Source: Methylobacterium sp. Leaf117
Lineage (GTDB): Bacteria; Pseudomonadota; Alphaproteobacteria; Rhizobiales; Beijerinckiaceae
Length of the DNA: 64,000 nt
Direction of reading: 5' to 3'
Assembly: GCF_001422985.1 (NCBI RefSeq)
Contig: NZ_LMNL01000001.1
Location: forward strand, 691,151 to 755,150
The notes under the pieces were generated by a model. The model saw nothing but the letters and a program-made list of their open reading frames with translations, did not search any database and was not told the origin of the DNA. The position numbers and the translations under genes were made by a program. This document shows, piece after piece, positions 1 to 9,032 of this stretch (the first letter of the stretch is position 1; every line of letters begins with the position of its first letter).

Positions 1-484
1 TCTGGGCGAAGCGGAAGACCGCATCCTCGAACCGGTTGTTGAAGCCGTGCACGAAGACCAGCACCTGGCGCTTGCGCGATTGCTTCAGGGCACGCCCGGT
101 CCAGGCCGGCACGTCCTTGCGCGCCAGGGGATCGGCCCGCAGGGCGACGAAGTCGGTGGCGGGATTACCCGGCAGGGCCTTCGGCCATTGCACGGTCCCG
201 GCTGCGCGGGTCGCATCGGGCGGAATCGAGACGGCGAGATGGGTGTAGCTCACCGCCGCGCCGCGCTCGCCGGAGAACAATTCCCCGGGCGCGCCCGCAC
301 TCTTGCGGTTCGTCACCACCAGCATCTCGACCTGCGAGGTTCCGGGCGCCGTCACCCCGGCGGCCACCGGCAGAAGCACGCCGGTCGGGCGCCCGGCGCA
401 GGCGGGCAGGGCGAGAAGCAGCACCAGGACCGGCATCAGCCGTCGCGCCCGGACTCTACGGTCCGCTGTCGTCCCGATGGTCAT
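1..484 (-). CDS. Lipoprotein alpha/beta hydrolase (DUF900-type), C-terminus off window
   Basis: Only the first 161 codons are inside the window; the gene runs out over position 1. The N-terminus has a hydrophobic stretch ending in LPAC, a lipobox, so the mature protein is probably lipidated at that Cys and anchored in the envelope. Near the truncated end the motif VLVFVHGFNN is the usual start of a DUF900/alpha-beta-hydrolase core (strand, then the HG oxyanion region). The catalytic Ser, Asp and His would lie beyond the window. The start at 484 gives a normal lipoprotein signal. The gene diverges from the glucosidase at 900. Substrate unknown; family members are called esterase or lipase-like. 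Confidence 0.8.
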   Translation of the reverse strand, partial: MTIGTTADRRVRARRLMPVLVLLLALPACAGRPTGVLLPVAAGVTAPGTSQVEMLVVTNRKSAGAPGELFSGERGAAVSYTHLAVSIPPDATRAAGTVQWPKALPGNPATDFVALRADPLARKDVPAWTGRALKQSRKRQVLVFVHGFNNRFEDAVFRFAQ

Positions 485-899
485 GCTCGCCACGCGTGTC
501 TCCCTGTGACCGGACCGAGACGGCCCGTCGGTTAACCAGAGGTTAAGCCCGGGCTGGAGCCCTGGACCGGTATTGCGGCGGGGACGCGGTCGCCGCACCG
601 CCAAACGGCGCTTCCGCCTTCCGAATCGCCTCGCGACCTGCCAGGAAACGGGCGATCACACGATGACGTGAAGGCGCCGCCCCGCCTGCTGGGCCGCCGT
701 GGTTGCGAAATCGCGACGCGTCGGGTGAGCTTGGCGCTGATGATGCATCGGCGCCTGCCCTGACCCCGACCCCACCGGACCTGATGATCGCCTCACCGTT
801 GCCCGCTTCACCGTCCGTCGCCGCGCCGCCCCTCCCTTTCGCGGCGACGGCGGCCCGCATCCGCGCGCCGCGTCCGGCCGGCGGCGAACGGGGGCGGAC
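485..899. other. Divergent intergenic region
   Basis: This 415-base spacer separates the leftward lipoprotein gene from the rightward glucosidase. It contains a short direct repeat of GGTTAA around 520-545 but no ORF with convincing coding character and no terminator. It presumably carries both promoters; I could not pick out boxes with confidence. Confidence 0.5.
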
Positions 900-3557
900 G
901 TGAGCGAACTCGACGGCTGGGCCGAGCGTCGCCGCATCGCCGAGCAGGGACGCGGCGAACGCCCCTGGTCGCTTTGGGGGCCGTATCTCAGCGAGCGTCA
1001 GTGGGGCACGGTGCGGGAGGATTACAGCCGCGACGGCAATGCCTGGCGCTCGCTGCCGCATGACGAGGCGCGCTCGCGGGCCTATCGCTGGGGCGAGGAT
1101 GGCCTGGCGGGGATCTGCGACGAGCGCGGGCAGATGTGCCTGGCGCTCGCCCTCTGGAACGGGCGCGACCACATCCTCAAGGAGCGACTGTTCGGCCTCG
1201 CCAACGAGGAGGGCAACCACGGCGAGGACGTGAAGGAGGTCTATCACTACCTCGACGCGACCCCGAGCCACGCCTACCTCAAGTTCCTCTACCGCTACCC
1301 GCAGGGCGCCTACCCCTACGACGATCTGGTGCAGGAGGGGCTGCGGCGCGGGCGCGACCAGCCGGAATACGAGATCGAGGACACCGGGCTGTTCGCCGAG
1401 AACCGCTTCTTCGACGTCACCGTGGAATACGCCAAGGAGGACGCGGAGGACATCCACGTGGTGATCACGGCGGTGAACCGGGGGCCGGAGACCGCCGACC
1501 TGCACATCATCCCGCAGCTGTGGTTCCGCAACACCTGGTCGTGGCGCGAGGAGGCGAGCCATCGCCGCCCCGCCCTGACCCTGCGCCCGGACGGCGCGAT
1601 CGCCTGCGACCACCCACGCCTCGGGCTCTACCGGCTCAGCTTCGACGGCTATCCCGATCCGCTGTTCTGCGAGAACGACACCAACCTGCGCCTGCACGGC
1701 TGGGAGCCCGATGCCCCCGGCCCGTTCAAGGACGGGCTGCACGCGGCGATCGTCGACGGCGACGACGGCGCCGTCGGGCGGGAATCCGGCACCAAGCTCG
1801 GCCTGCATTACTTCCGCCAGCTCGAACCCGGCGAGACCACGCGGGTCACGCTCCGGCTGTCCGCGGGCACCCGCGCCCGTCCCGTCGACCGCGAGGGCAC
1901 CATCGTGCATCGCCGGGTCGCCGAGGCCGATGCCTTCTACGAGTCGCTCCAGGACGGCCTCGTGGATGCCGATTCCCGCACCATCTACCGTCAGGCCGCC
2001 GCCGGCCTGATCTGGTCGAAGCAGCTCTATTCCTACGACGTCCGGCTCTGGCTCAAGGGCGACCCGCTCCAGCCGGTGCCGCCGAAGGAGCGGGACAGCG
2101 GCCGCAACGTGCATTGGCGCCACTTCGCCGGGGCGGACGTGCTGTCGATGCCGGACAAGTGGGAATATCCCTGGTTCGCCGCCTGGGACCTCGCCTTCCA
2201 CTGCCTGCCGCTCGCCCTGCTCGACCCGGACTTCGCCAAGAAGCAGCTCCTGCTCCTCACCCGCGAATGGTACATGCACCCGAACGGCCAGCTGCCGGCC
2301 TACGAATGGGAGTTCGGCGACGCCAACCCGCCGGTCCATGCCTGGGCCACCTACCGGGTGTTCGAGATCGATCGGGACCGGCGCGGCGGACGCGGCGACA
2401 TCGCCTTCCTGGAGGGCGTGTTCCACAAGCTCCTCATCAACTTCACCTGGTGGGTGAACCGCAAGGACGCGGACGGCCGCAACGTGTTCCAGGGCGGCTT
2501 CCTCGGCCTCGACAATGTCGGGGTGTTCGACCGTTCGCGCCCGCCGCCCGGCTTCGGCCGCATCCATCAGGCCGACGGCACCGCCTGGATGGCGATGTAC
2601 GCCCTCAACATGATGCGGATCGCCCTCGAGCTGGCCCTGCACAACGACGTATACGAGAGCACCGCGTCGAAGTTCTTCGAGCACTTCCTGCTCATCGCCG
2701 AGGCGATGACCGACATGGGCGGCGAGGGCTTCGGCCTGTGGGACGAGGAGGACGAATTCTACTACGACGAGGTCGATATCCCCGGCGGCGGCATGCTGCC
2801 CCTGCGGGTGCGCTCGGTGGTCGGTCTGGTGCCGCTCTTCGCCGTCGAGGTGATCGAGCCCTCGGTGCTCCAGCGCCTGCCGGACTTCGCCCGGCGCCTC
2901 AACTGGCTCCTGGAGCACCGCCCGCACCTCGCCTGCCTGGTGTCGCGCTGGGACGAGGGCGGCGTGCAGGACCGCAAGCTGCTGTCGCTGCTGCGCGGCC
3001 ATCGCATGAAGGCGCTGCTGCGCCGGATGCTCGACGAGGCGGAGTTCCTCTCGGCCCACGGCGTGCGCTCGCTGTCGAAGGCGCACCGGGACCAGCCCTA
3101 TGCGCTCAACGAGTTCGGCGCCTCCTTCACGGTGCGCTACGACCCGGCCGATTCCACCTCGAACATGTTCGGCGGCAACTCGAACTGGCGCGGCCCCGTG
3201 TGGATGCCGATGAACTACCTGATCGTGGAGGCCCTACGCCGCTTCCACACCTATTACGGCGACGACTTCCTGGTGGAATACCCGACCAGCTCCGGCGCCC
3301 ACCTCACCCTCAGCGCCATCGCGGACGCCCTGGAGGATCGGCTGATCGCCCTGTTCACCAAGGATTCCGAGGGCCGGCGCCCGATCTTCGGCGACCGGCC
3401 CCCGATCGCGCCGGCGCCCGGCACCGAAGAGGCGCTGCTGTTCCACGAGTTCTTCGACGGCGACACCGGCCGCGGCCTCGGCGCCTCGCACCAGACCGGC
3501 TGGACGGCCCTGATCCTCAACCTGCTGCACACCCGCGCCCGGCGGGCGCCCGCGTAG
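900..3557 (+). CDS. GH63-type (MGH1-like) glucosidase
   Basis: 885 residues, GTG start. The sequence matches the bacterial glucosidase group of GH63/MGH1-like glycoside hydrolases, which have an N-terminal beta-sandwich and a C-terminal (alpha/alpha)6 barrel and hydrolyse alpha-glucosidic bonds. Visible landmarks: an aromatic block EYPWFAAWD ending at Asp430 (candidate general acid), [13 protein letters not shown] in the last third, and [11 protein letters not shown] with Glu850 (candidate base) followed by the usual GW. No signal peptide, so probably cytosolic. It stands alone, diverging from the lipoprotein gene; a role in turnover of internal glucosides, trehalose-like or glucosylglycerate-like sugars is possible but not shown. 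Residue assignments are by motif resemblance. Confidence 0.85.
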   Translation: MSELDGWAERRRIAEQGRGERPWSLWGPYLSERQWGTVREDYSRDGNAWRSLPHDEARSRAYRWGEDGLAGICDERGQMCLALALWNGRDHILKERLFGLANEEGNHGEDVKEVYHYLDATPSHAYLKFLYRYPQGAYPYDDLVQEGLRRGRDQPEYEIEDTGLFAENRFFDVTVEYAKEDAEDIHVVITAVNRGPETADLHIIPQLWFRNTWSWREEASHRRPALTLRPDGAIACDHPRLGLYRLSFDGYPDPLFCENDTNLRLHGWEPDAPGPFKDGLHAAIVDGDDGAVGRESGTKLGLHYFRQLEPGETTRVTLRLSAGTRARPVDREGTIVHRRVAEADAFYESLQDGLVDADSRTIYRQAAAGLIWSKQLYSYDVRLWLKGDPLQPVPPKERDSGRNVHWRHFAGADVLSMPDKWEYPWFAAWDLAFHCLPLALLDPDFAKKQLLLLTREWYMHPNGQLPAYEWEFGDANPPVHAWATYRVFEIDRDRRGGRGDIAFLEGVFHKLLINFTWWVNRKDADGRNVFQGGFLGLDNVGVFDRSRPPPGFGRIHQADGTAWMAMYALNMMRIALELALHNDVYESTASKFFEHFLLIAEAMTDMGGEGFGLWDEEDEFYYDEVDIPGGGMLPLRVRSVVGLVPLFAVEVIEPSVLQRLPDFARRLNWLLEHRPHLACLVSRWDEGGVQDRKLLSLLRGHRMKALLRRMLDEAEFLSAHGVRSLSKAHRDQPYALNEFGASFTVRYDPADSTSNMFGGNSNWRGPVWMPMNYLIVEALRRFHTYYGDDFLVEYPTSSGAHLTLSAIADALEDRLIALFTKDSEGRRPIFGDRPPIAPAPGTEEALLFHEFFDGDTGRGLGASHQTGWTALILNLLHTRARRAPA

Positions 3558-3881
3558 CGCCGGGCCGGACCACCGCGCGCCAGCACCGTCTTCCGCTCGG
3601 GGAAGATGCCGCTGAATCTGCGACGGTTCACCCGGAAACTCGGGAACTCAACCGGTAGAATTAGGGAACCCGTAAATTCTACCGGTCATTGTGGAATCAA
3701 GAAGGCGAATTTAAGCGTCGCGAGCAGGGCCGCAGGAGGCATCGACCCCCTCCACGGTCCACGTCAAACCCAACGTGCGACAGCTCGCACTCACTCTAAA
3801 TCCGGCGTCCGCCGACACGCTCCACCCGATCGCACCCGCCCCGGCATCCGGTTCGCTCGATCAGTCCGCAGAAGGGCCGTT
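3558..3881. other. Leader/intergenic region upstream of the GGDEF gene
   Basis: The reading frame of the GGDEF gene stays open upstream to 3606, but that stretch has no domain and poor codon bias, so it is taken as non-coding leader. It is less GC-rich than its surroundings and holds two hairpins, listed separately. A purine-rich AGAAGGG precedes the ATG at 3882. Confidence 0.5.
3631..3686. repeat. Two adjacent inverted repeats, one with a perfect 12-bp stem
   Basis: CCCG-GAAACT-CGGG at 3631-3644 is followed by a perfect inverted repeat: 3651-3662 (ACCGGTAGAATT) pairs with 3675-3686, and a small GGG/CCC stem sits in the loop. There is no T-tract after it, so it is not a standard intrinsic terminator. 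It could still end glucosidase transcription or act as an operator or RNA structure for the downstream cyclase gene. Confidence 0.65.
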
Positions 3882-4778
3882 ATGCACGTTGTTCTGGTCG
3901 ATTCGAGCCGGCTAATGCGCAAGGCGATCGCCCGGATGCTGGTGCATGGGGGCCATACAGTCGTCGAGTTCGCGGATTCGGCGGCGGCGCTCGCCTATGT
4001 CGCGGGCAATCCGGCCGCGACCTGCGTCCTCACCAGCCTGGAGGTTCACCCCCTGGATGGACTGGAACTCTGCTGGTCCTTGCGCGCCCTCGCGGATGAC
4101 CGCCGCCCGCTCACGATCCTGGCGATGTCGTCGGCACGCGACACCCGACCCATCGACGAAATCCTGGACAGCGGGGCAGACGACTTTCTGGCCAAGCCGC
4201 CGAGTTCGCGGGAGCTGTACGGACGGCTGCGCGCGGCCGAGCGGGTCCTGAAGCTGCAGCATGCCCTGATCAAACAGGCCGACACGGATCACCTGACGCA
4301 GCTCTTCAATCGCGGCGCGCTGCTGCGTCTGGCCCGCGCGGAACTCCACGCCGCCTCCGCCGATCAGCCCCTCTCGGTGCTGCAGATCGACATCGACCAT
4401 TTCAAGAGCATCAACGATCGCCACGGTCATGATGTCGGCGACCTGGTGATCCGCAGCGTCGCCCAGATCCTGCGCGAAACCGGAAGCCTCGCGGGCCGGA
4501 TCGGGGGCGAGGAATACGCTTTGGTCATGCCGGGGCACAGTCTCGGCGGCGCCTCGGTGGTGGCGCACCGCATCCGTCGGCAATGCTCCGCACGCCGGAT
4601 GCTCGACCGGACCAATTCGCTGCGATTCACGGTGAGCATCGGCGTGAGCAGCTGGGTCGAGGGCGACGAGGTCGGAACCCTGCTCAAACGGGCGGATCTC
4701 GCGCTCTACGCCGCTAAGGCCGCGGGACGGGATCGCGTCGCCGTCACCAGCGCCAAGCTGACGACCGAGTTCGTCTGA
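3882..4778 (+). CDS. Pseudo-receiver-GGDEF protein, probable diguanylate cyclase
   Basis: 298 residues from the ATG at 3882. Residues 1-120 fold as a response-regulator receiver (LVDSSRLMRKAI at the start, Lys105 in LAKPP), but the phospho-acceptor position reads TSLE with Ser52 instead of Asp, so ordinary phosphorylation is unlikely. Residues 130-295 are a GGDEF domain: DHLTQLFNRGAL, DIDHFKSINDRHGHDVGD and the active-site loop GGEEY at 208-212, an active-type variant. The inhibitory-site RxxD is RETG here, so product feedback is probably lost. Expected to make cyclic di-GMP in the cytosol. It converges on a PilZ-domain gene, a potential effector of the same messenger. Confidence 0.9.
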   Translation: MHVVLVDSSRLMRKAIARMLVHGGHTVVEFADSAAALAYVAGNPAATCVLTSLEVHPLDGLELCWSLRALADDRRPLTILAMSSARDTRPIDEILDSGADDFLAKPPSSRELYGRLRAAERVLKLQHALIKQADTDHLTQLFNRGALLRLARAELHAASADQPLSVLQIDIDHFKSINDRHGHDVGDLVIRSVAQILRETGSLAGRIGGEEYALVMPGHSLGGASVVAHRIRRQCSARRMLDRTNSLRFTVSIGVSSWVEGDEVGTLLKRADLALYAAKAAGRDRVAVTSAKLTTEFV

Positions 4779-4923
4779 TCGCGCCTCCCGCCGCGGCCTC
4801 GGACACGCGATCCCGGACCACCCGCGTTCCGCTTCGGCCATCGCTGATCGCGGCATCCGAGGGAGGTGCCGATGCCGGGCCGGCGGCGGGCCGCGCCTCT
4901 GATCGTCACGGCAAAGCGATGAA

Positions 4924-5295
4924 TCAGTCGAGCCGGCGATGGCGGCGGGTGCCATGGCGTTGATGCGGCGCCCAATCCGTCGCTTCGCGCGAGTCCGCGG
5001 GAAGAACCCGCTTGGGGACCAGCTTCGCGAACTTCACGATCCGCACGCCGACGAGATTTCCCACGCGCCACGCGAGCGCCACCGCGCACACATAATCCAT
5101 TCCAACAACTTTGAGCATGAATTCGTACGGGAGCTGGATGTTCTCGGAGACACTGAGCTTGGCTCCGGTCGCCGAAACATCTTTCACGCCGCAGGGAATT
5201 TCAGTTCCCTCCTGCGTCCTGATCAGACCGATCCATTCCGTTTTGCTCCTGCTTGCTCGATCTTCGTGCAATGCAGCATCTTGATCTTGAGTCAA
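4924..5295 (-). CDS. Small PilZ-domain protein
   Basis: 123 residues. The core DVSATGAKLSV carries the PilZ DxSxxG signature, followed by the beta-strand pattern ending in GVRIVK; the N-terminal arginine region is RASRSK rather than a clean RxxxR, so cyclic-di-GMP binding is plausible but not certain. Such single-domain PilZ proteins are common in Methylobacterium and relatives and usually act as cytosolic c-di-GMP effectors. The basic, His/Arg-rich tail after residue 100 is not part of the domain. It lies tail to tail with the GGDEF gene ending at 4778. Confidence 0.8.
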   Translation of the reverse strand: MTQDQDAALHEDRASRSKTEWIGLIRTQEGTEIPCGVKDVSATGAKLSVSENIQLPYEFMLKVVGMDYVCAVALAWRVGNLVGVRIVKFAKLVPKRVLPADSREATDWAPHQRHGTRRHRRLD

Positions 5296-5687
5296 AGAAC
5301 TGTTCCCAGGCTCTTATCGTCAATATACCACCCGACCATCGGTATTCAATCATGCCTTGTCTGTATCGGAAACGAAACTGAATTTCAGCTCCGCCTCCCG
5401 GTGACGCACCAACAACCCCGACAGACCAGAGTGGAAGGCCGCCGGGCGCGATCGGCACAGGCATCGGGAACCCGGCCACGTGTCGACGATGGCCTCTGCA
5501 GTCGGGGCCGCTCCGATCAGAGCGCCGCCGGCAACGTCTCCCTGCGGCAGCCACGCGCTCGTCAGGGCGGCACCGATACCGGACTCGGCCCATCTCGACG
5601 TCGGCCCATGTCGAAGTCGGCCCATGTCGAAGTCCGACGCACGGCCCTAGATGAAGCTCCGCACCCGTCCCGCCGGAGACCCTGCCG
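5296..5687. other. Divergent intergenic region between PilZ gene and reductase operon
   Basis: A 392-base spacer. The part next to the PilZ gene (about 5296-5400) is AT-richer and probably holds that gene's promoter. The part next to the reductase has a three-copy 16-bp tandem repeat at 5585-5632, listed separately. ORFs through it are shadows without domain content. Confidence 0.5.
5585..5632. repeat. Three tandem 16-bp repeats
   Basis: Unit TCGGCCCATGTCGAAG is present exactly at 5601-5616 and 5617-5632, and with two changes at 5585-5600. The array ends about 55 bases upstream of the reductase start, which would suit a regulator-binding array or simply slippage. Confidence 0.8.
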
Positions 5688-6629
5688 ATGCCTCCTTCCC
5701 GACGCGCCGTCCTGGCCGGCGCCGGCCTGCTGCCCCTGTCGCTGTCCCGCTTCGGCACGTCCGCCGTCGCGGCGGAGCCGGCCGCCCTGCTGCGACGCCC
5801 GATCCCGTCCACGGGCGAGACTCTTCCGGTGATCGGCATCGGCACCTCGCGCCGCTACGAGGTCGAGCCCACCGCTGAGGCGATCGCCCCCTTGCGGGAG
5901 GCGGTGCAGCGGTTCGTGGCCCTGGGCGGCAGCGTCATCGATACGGCGCCGAGCTACGGCACCGCCGAAGACGTGCTCGGCCTGATCCTCGCTCCCGATG
6001 GCATCCCCGGGCAGGGCAGCCTGCGCGAAAAGGTCTTCCTGTGCAGCAAGGTCGGAACGCCGGGCCGCGAGGCCGGCGCCGCCGAGATCGCCCGCTCGTT
6101 CAAGCGCCTGAACACCGGGATGATCGACCTCATCGCGGTCCACAACCTCATCGATCCGTCGGCGAATCTCGCCACCCTGCGGGAGCTGAAGGCGCAGAAG
6201 AAGATCCGCTACGTCGGCGTCACGGTCTGGCGCGACAGCCAGTTCGGGGACCTCGAAGCCCTGATGAAGCGCGAGACCCTGGATGTCATCCAGGTCAATT
6301 ACGCCCTCGACGACCGCCGCGCCGCCGAGCGCATCCTGCCGCTCGCCGCCGAACGCGGCATGGCCGTGATGGTCAACGTGCCGTTCGGGCGCGACCGCCT
6401 GTTCAAGGCCGTGCAGGGGCGGGCGCTTCCCGCCTGGACCGCCGAGTTCGATTGCGCGACCTGGCCGCAATTCTTCCTGAAATACGTCCTCGGGCACGCG
6501 GCGGTGACCTGCCCGATCCCCGGGATGGCCAAGGCCGCCTATGTCGAGGACAACCTCGGGGCCGCGCGCGGCCGCCTGCCCGATGCCGCCCAACGCACCC
6601 GAATGGAGGCCTTCGTCGATGCACTCTAG
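5688..6629 (+). CDS. Tat-exported aldo/keto reductase
   Basis: 313 residues. The N-terminus PPSRRAVLAGAG is a twin-arginine signal, with a hydrophobic core and an AVAAEP cleavage region. The aldo/keto reductase tetrad is complete: Asp and Tyr in VIDTAPSYG, Lys in FLCSKVG, His in IAVHNLID; the C-terminal CPIPGMAK...EDN segment is the usual NADPH-binding end. It should therefore reduce carbonyls (or oxidise alcohols) with NAD(P)H, but in the periplasm after folded export. It overlaps the next gene by 11 bases and heads a three-gene operon with an exported NADP-binding protein and a carrier-type membrane protein. Substrate unknown. Confidence 0.85.
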   Translation: MPPSRRAVLAGAGLLPLSLSRFGTSAVAAEPAALLRRPIPSTGETLPVIGIGTSRRYEVEPTAEAIAPLREAVQRFVALGGSVIDTAPSYGTAEDVLGLILAPDGIPGQGSLREKVFLCSKVGTPGREAGAAEIARSFKRLNTGMIDLIAVHNLIDPSANLATLRELKAQKKIRYVGVTVWRDSQFGDLEALMKRETLDVIQVNYALDDRRAAERILPLAAERGMAVMVNVPFGRDRLFKAVQGRALPAWTAEFDCATWPQFFLKYVLGHAAVTCPIPGMAKAAYVEDNLGAARGRLPDAAQRTRMEAFVDAL

Positions 6630-7344
6630 GTTCATTTCCCGCCGCGTGATCCTGGCGCTCGCCGCCATCGCGCTCGGATCGGCGGCGCCTGCCCAGGCCC
6701 AGACGGCGGCACAGCCGGCCCGGATCGGCATCATCGGCGCCGGCAATATCGGCGGCACCCTCGGGGGGCTGTGGGCGAAGGCCGGGCATGAGGTGATGCT
6801 GTCCTCCCGCCATCCCGAGACGCTGACGTCCCTGGTCGAGGAACTCGGACCGAAAGCCCGCGCCGGCACGCCCGCCGAGGCGATCGCCTTCGGCGAGGTC
6901 ATCCTGGTCGCGGTGCCCTACAAGGCCTACCCGCAGCTCGCGCAGGATTACGCCGGCGCCTGGGCGGGCAAGGTCGTAATCGATGCCGGCAACGCGACCC
7001 AGGCCCGCGACGGCGAGGTCTACGGCGAAGTGCAGGCGAACGGCATCGCGGCGATCTCGGCCAAGTATCTCGCCGGCGCCCGGGTCGTCCGGGCCTTCAA
7101 TGCGGCCAACTACAAGGTCTTCGCCAAGAACGCCCGCCGCGACGGCGGCCGCATGGCCATCCCGATCGCCGGCGACGACGCCGAGGCGCTGAAGAGCGTG
7201 GCGCAGCTCGTGACCGATGCGGGCTTCGATCCCGTACCGGTCGGGCCGCTGGCGAAGGCGGACAGCTTCGCCATGGGGTCGCCGGGCTTCGGCCTGGACC
7301 TGACCGCGCCGGAACTGGCAACCCGTCTGGGCGTGTCGCGGTGA
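6619..7344 (+). CDS. Exported NADP-binding Rossmann protein (F420-reductase/NPD-like)
   Basis: 241 residues from the ATG at 6619, inside the end of the reductase gene. The N-terminus has arginines (ISRRVILAL) and a hydrophobic stretch ending in APAQAQ, a signal peptide that is Tat-like rather than perfect Tat. Then IGIIGAGNIGGTLGG is a GxGxxG Rossmann loop, with SSRH after the second strand favouring NADP. The remainder (VAVPYKAYPQL, VIDAGNATQ, RVVRAFNAANY) matches the NADPH-dependent F420 reductase-like NAD(P)-binding family. These are normally cytosolic, so an export signal is unusual. Its neighbours suggest a joint periplasmic redox role. Confidence 0.8.
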   Translation: MHSRFISRRVILALAAIALGSAAPAQAQTAAQPARIGIIGAGNIGGTLGGLWAKAGHEVMLSSRHPETLTSLVEELGPKARAGTPAEAIAFGEVILVAVPYKAYPQLAQDYAGAWAGKVVIDAGNATQARDGEVYGEVQANGIAAISAKYLAGARVVRAFNAANYKVFAKNARRDGGRMAIPIAGDDAEALKSVAQLVTDAGFDPVPVGPLAKADSFAMGSPGFGLDLTAPELATRLGVSR

Positions 7345-8702
7345 CGGCCGGGGCCGGCGCCGACCCGCGCGCATCGACCTGGCTCGGGCGCCTGGTCGAT
7401 GTGCGACCGGGAGAGGCGCCGGCCCTCGCCTGGTCGTGGGCCTACATCTTCTCGATCCTGGCCGCCTACTACGTCCTCCGCCCGATCCGCGACCAGATGG
7501 GCGTCGCCGGCGGGATCGAGAACCTGCCGTGGCTGTTCACCGGTACGCTCGTGGGCATGCTGGCGCTCAACGTTCCGTTCGCCTGGCTGGTCAAGACGCT
7601 GCCGCGCGCGCGCTTCGTGCCGCTGACCTACCGGTTCTTCGCCGCCAACATCCTGCTGTTCGCCGGCGGGCTCTATCTCGCCGGCCCCGAGGGCGACGTC
7701 TGGATCGGCCGGGCCTTCTTCATCTGGCTCTCGATCTTCAACCTGTTCGTGGTCTCGGTGTTCTGGGCCACCATCGTCGACGTGTTCTCCACCGAGCAGG
7801 GCAAGCGCCTGTTCGGCTTCATCGCCGCCGGCGCGACCCTCGGCGCCATCGCGGGCTCGGCCACCACCGCCATCCTGGCCCGCGACGCCCCGACCTGGGC
7901 GCTCCTGCTCGGCGCGGCGCTCCTGCTCGAAGTGGCCGTGTTCAGCATGCGCGGGCTCGCGCGTCTGTCCGACCGCCTGCACCGGGCCCCAGGCGCCGGC
8001 GCGGCGATCGGCTCAGAGGCGCACCCCGCGGAAGCGATCGGCGGCAGCGTCTTCGCGGGCATCACCCGCACCGTCCGCTCGCCCTATCTGCTGAACATCG
8101 GCCTGTTCCTGCTGCTGTTCTCCGTGACCTCGACTTTCCTGTATTTCGAGCAGGCCGGCATCGCCAAGCGCAGCTTCCCCGATCGCGGCGCCCAGACCGC
8201 CTTCTTCGCCAGCGTCGACCTCCTGGTGAACCTGCTGACGCTCGGGGTGCAGTTTTTCCTCACGGGGCGGATCGTACGCCGGATCGGCGTCGGCCCCGCC
8301 CTCGCGCTGCTGCCCGCCGCCAGCATCCTCGGCTTCGCCGCGCTCGCGGTCTCGCCGACCATCACCGCCATCGTGGTGTTTCAGGTGCTGCGGCGGGCCG
8401 GGAACTTCGCCATCGCGCGCCCGATCCGCGAGGTGCTGTTCACCGTCGTGCCGCGCGAGGATCGCTACAAGGCCAAGAACTTCATCGACACGGTGGTGTA
8501 TCGCACCGGCGACCAGCTCGGCGCCTGGTCCTTCGCCGGCATCGGCGCCCTGGGGCTCGGCTCGACGGCGGTCGCGGTGACCGCCATTCCCCTGTCGGCG
8601 CTCTGGCTCCTGAACAGTCTCTGGCTCGGCCGCCGGCAGTCGGAACGCCAGCGGGCGGCGCTGACGGACGAGCGGACCGTACCCGAAGTCACGAAGTCTT
8701 AA
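7341..8702 (+). CDS. Npt1/Npt2 (ATP/ADP-carrier)-like MFS membrane transporter
   Basis: 453 residues, GTG start overlapping the previous stop by four bases (GTGA). About 11-12 hydrophobic segments fill the protein. The N-terminal YYVLRPIRDQMG and the block VFWATIVDVFSTEQGKRLFG resemble bacterial homologues of the nucleotide-transporter (NTT/Npt, ATP/ADP translocase) family within the MFS. Classical members exchange ATP/ADP in obligate intracellular bacteria and some carry NAD; free-living homologues have no assigned substrate. Tight coupling to two exported NAD(P)-type enzymes makes a nucleotide or cofactor substrate attractive, but that is inference. It could equally be a general MFS exporter. 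Confidence 0.7.
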   Translation: MTAGAGADPRASTWLGRLVDVRPGEAPALAWSWAYIFSILAAYYVLRPIRDQMGVAGGIENLPWLFTGTLVGMLALNVPFAWLVKTLPRARFVPLTYRFFAANILLFAGGLYLAGPEGDVWIGRAFFIWLSIFNLFVVSVFWATIVDVFSTEQGKRLFGFIAAGATLGAIAGSATTAILARDAPTWALLLGAALLLEVAVFSMRGLARLSDRLHRAPGAGAAIGSEAHPAEAIGGSVFAGITRTVRSPYLLNIGLFLLLFSVTSTFLYFEQAGIAKRSFPDRGAQTAFFASVDLLVNLLTLGVQFFLTGRIVRRIGVGPALALLPAASILGFAALAVSPTITAIVVFQVLRRAGNFAIARPIREVLFTVVPREDRYKAKNFIDTVVYRTGDQLGAWSFAGIGALGLGSTAVAVTAIPLSALWLLNSLWLGRRQSERQRAALTDERTVPEVTKS

Positions 8703-9032
8703 GCATCCGGGGCGGACTCTCCTGTCGAGGCCGCCGCGCGCGCCATCGCTCCGGTGCGATACCGGCCGTTCCGGGGCGTGGCGATCAGGCCCGCTCAGGC
8801 GGCGAGCCGCATGGCAGAGCGCCCTGCACCCGACAGATTCACCGCTTCGCGCTGGAACAATCCAGCAATATTCGTGCGGAACAACCTTCACGGTAGCCTC
8901 GGAGTTGTGGACATCTCCTATCCGAATCGTGCATATCTGCCCTGTTGGTCGACGGAATTGGCGGCTGGCGCTTGATAAATGCCTTCGGATGGGCGATTTG
9001 CCGTCTGGGGGCGCAGGAAAAGAAAAGTTCGC
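8703..9032. other. Long leader upstream of mucR-type gene
   Basis: 330 bases without a convincing gene. The right half (about 8860-9000) is AT-richer than the surroundings and is likely promoter and 5' leader; MucR-family genes are commonly autoregulated at AT-rich upstream sites. A purine-rich GCGCAGGAAAAGAAAAG lies just before the ATG at 9033. Confidence 0.45.

Noticed and set aside
703..903. 66-residue ORF overlapping the glucosidase start
   Set aside because: Pro/Ala-rich, no ribosome-binding site of note, overlaps a gene with a better start.
543..3086. Long minus-strand ORF opposite the glucosidase
   Set aside because: Mirror ORF from strong GC bias; Arg/Glu/Gly/Val-rich with no domain, and the plus-strand product is a recognisable enzyme.
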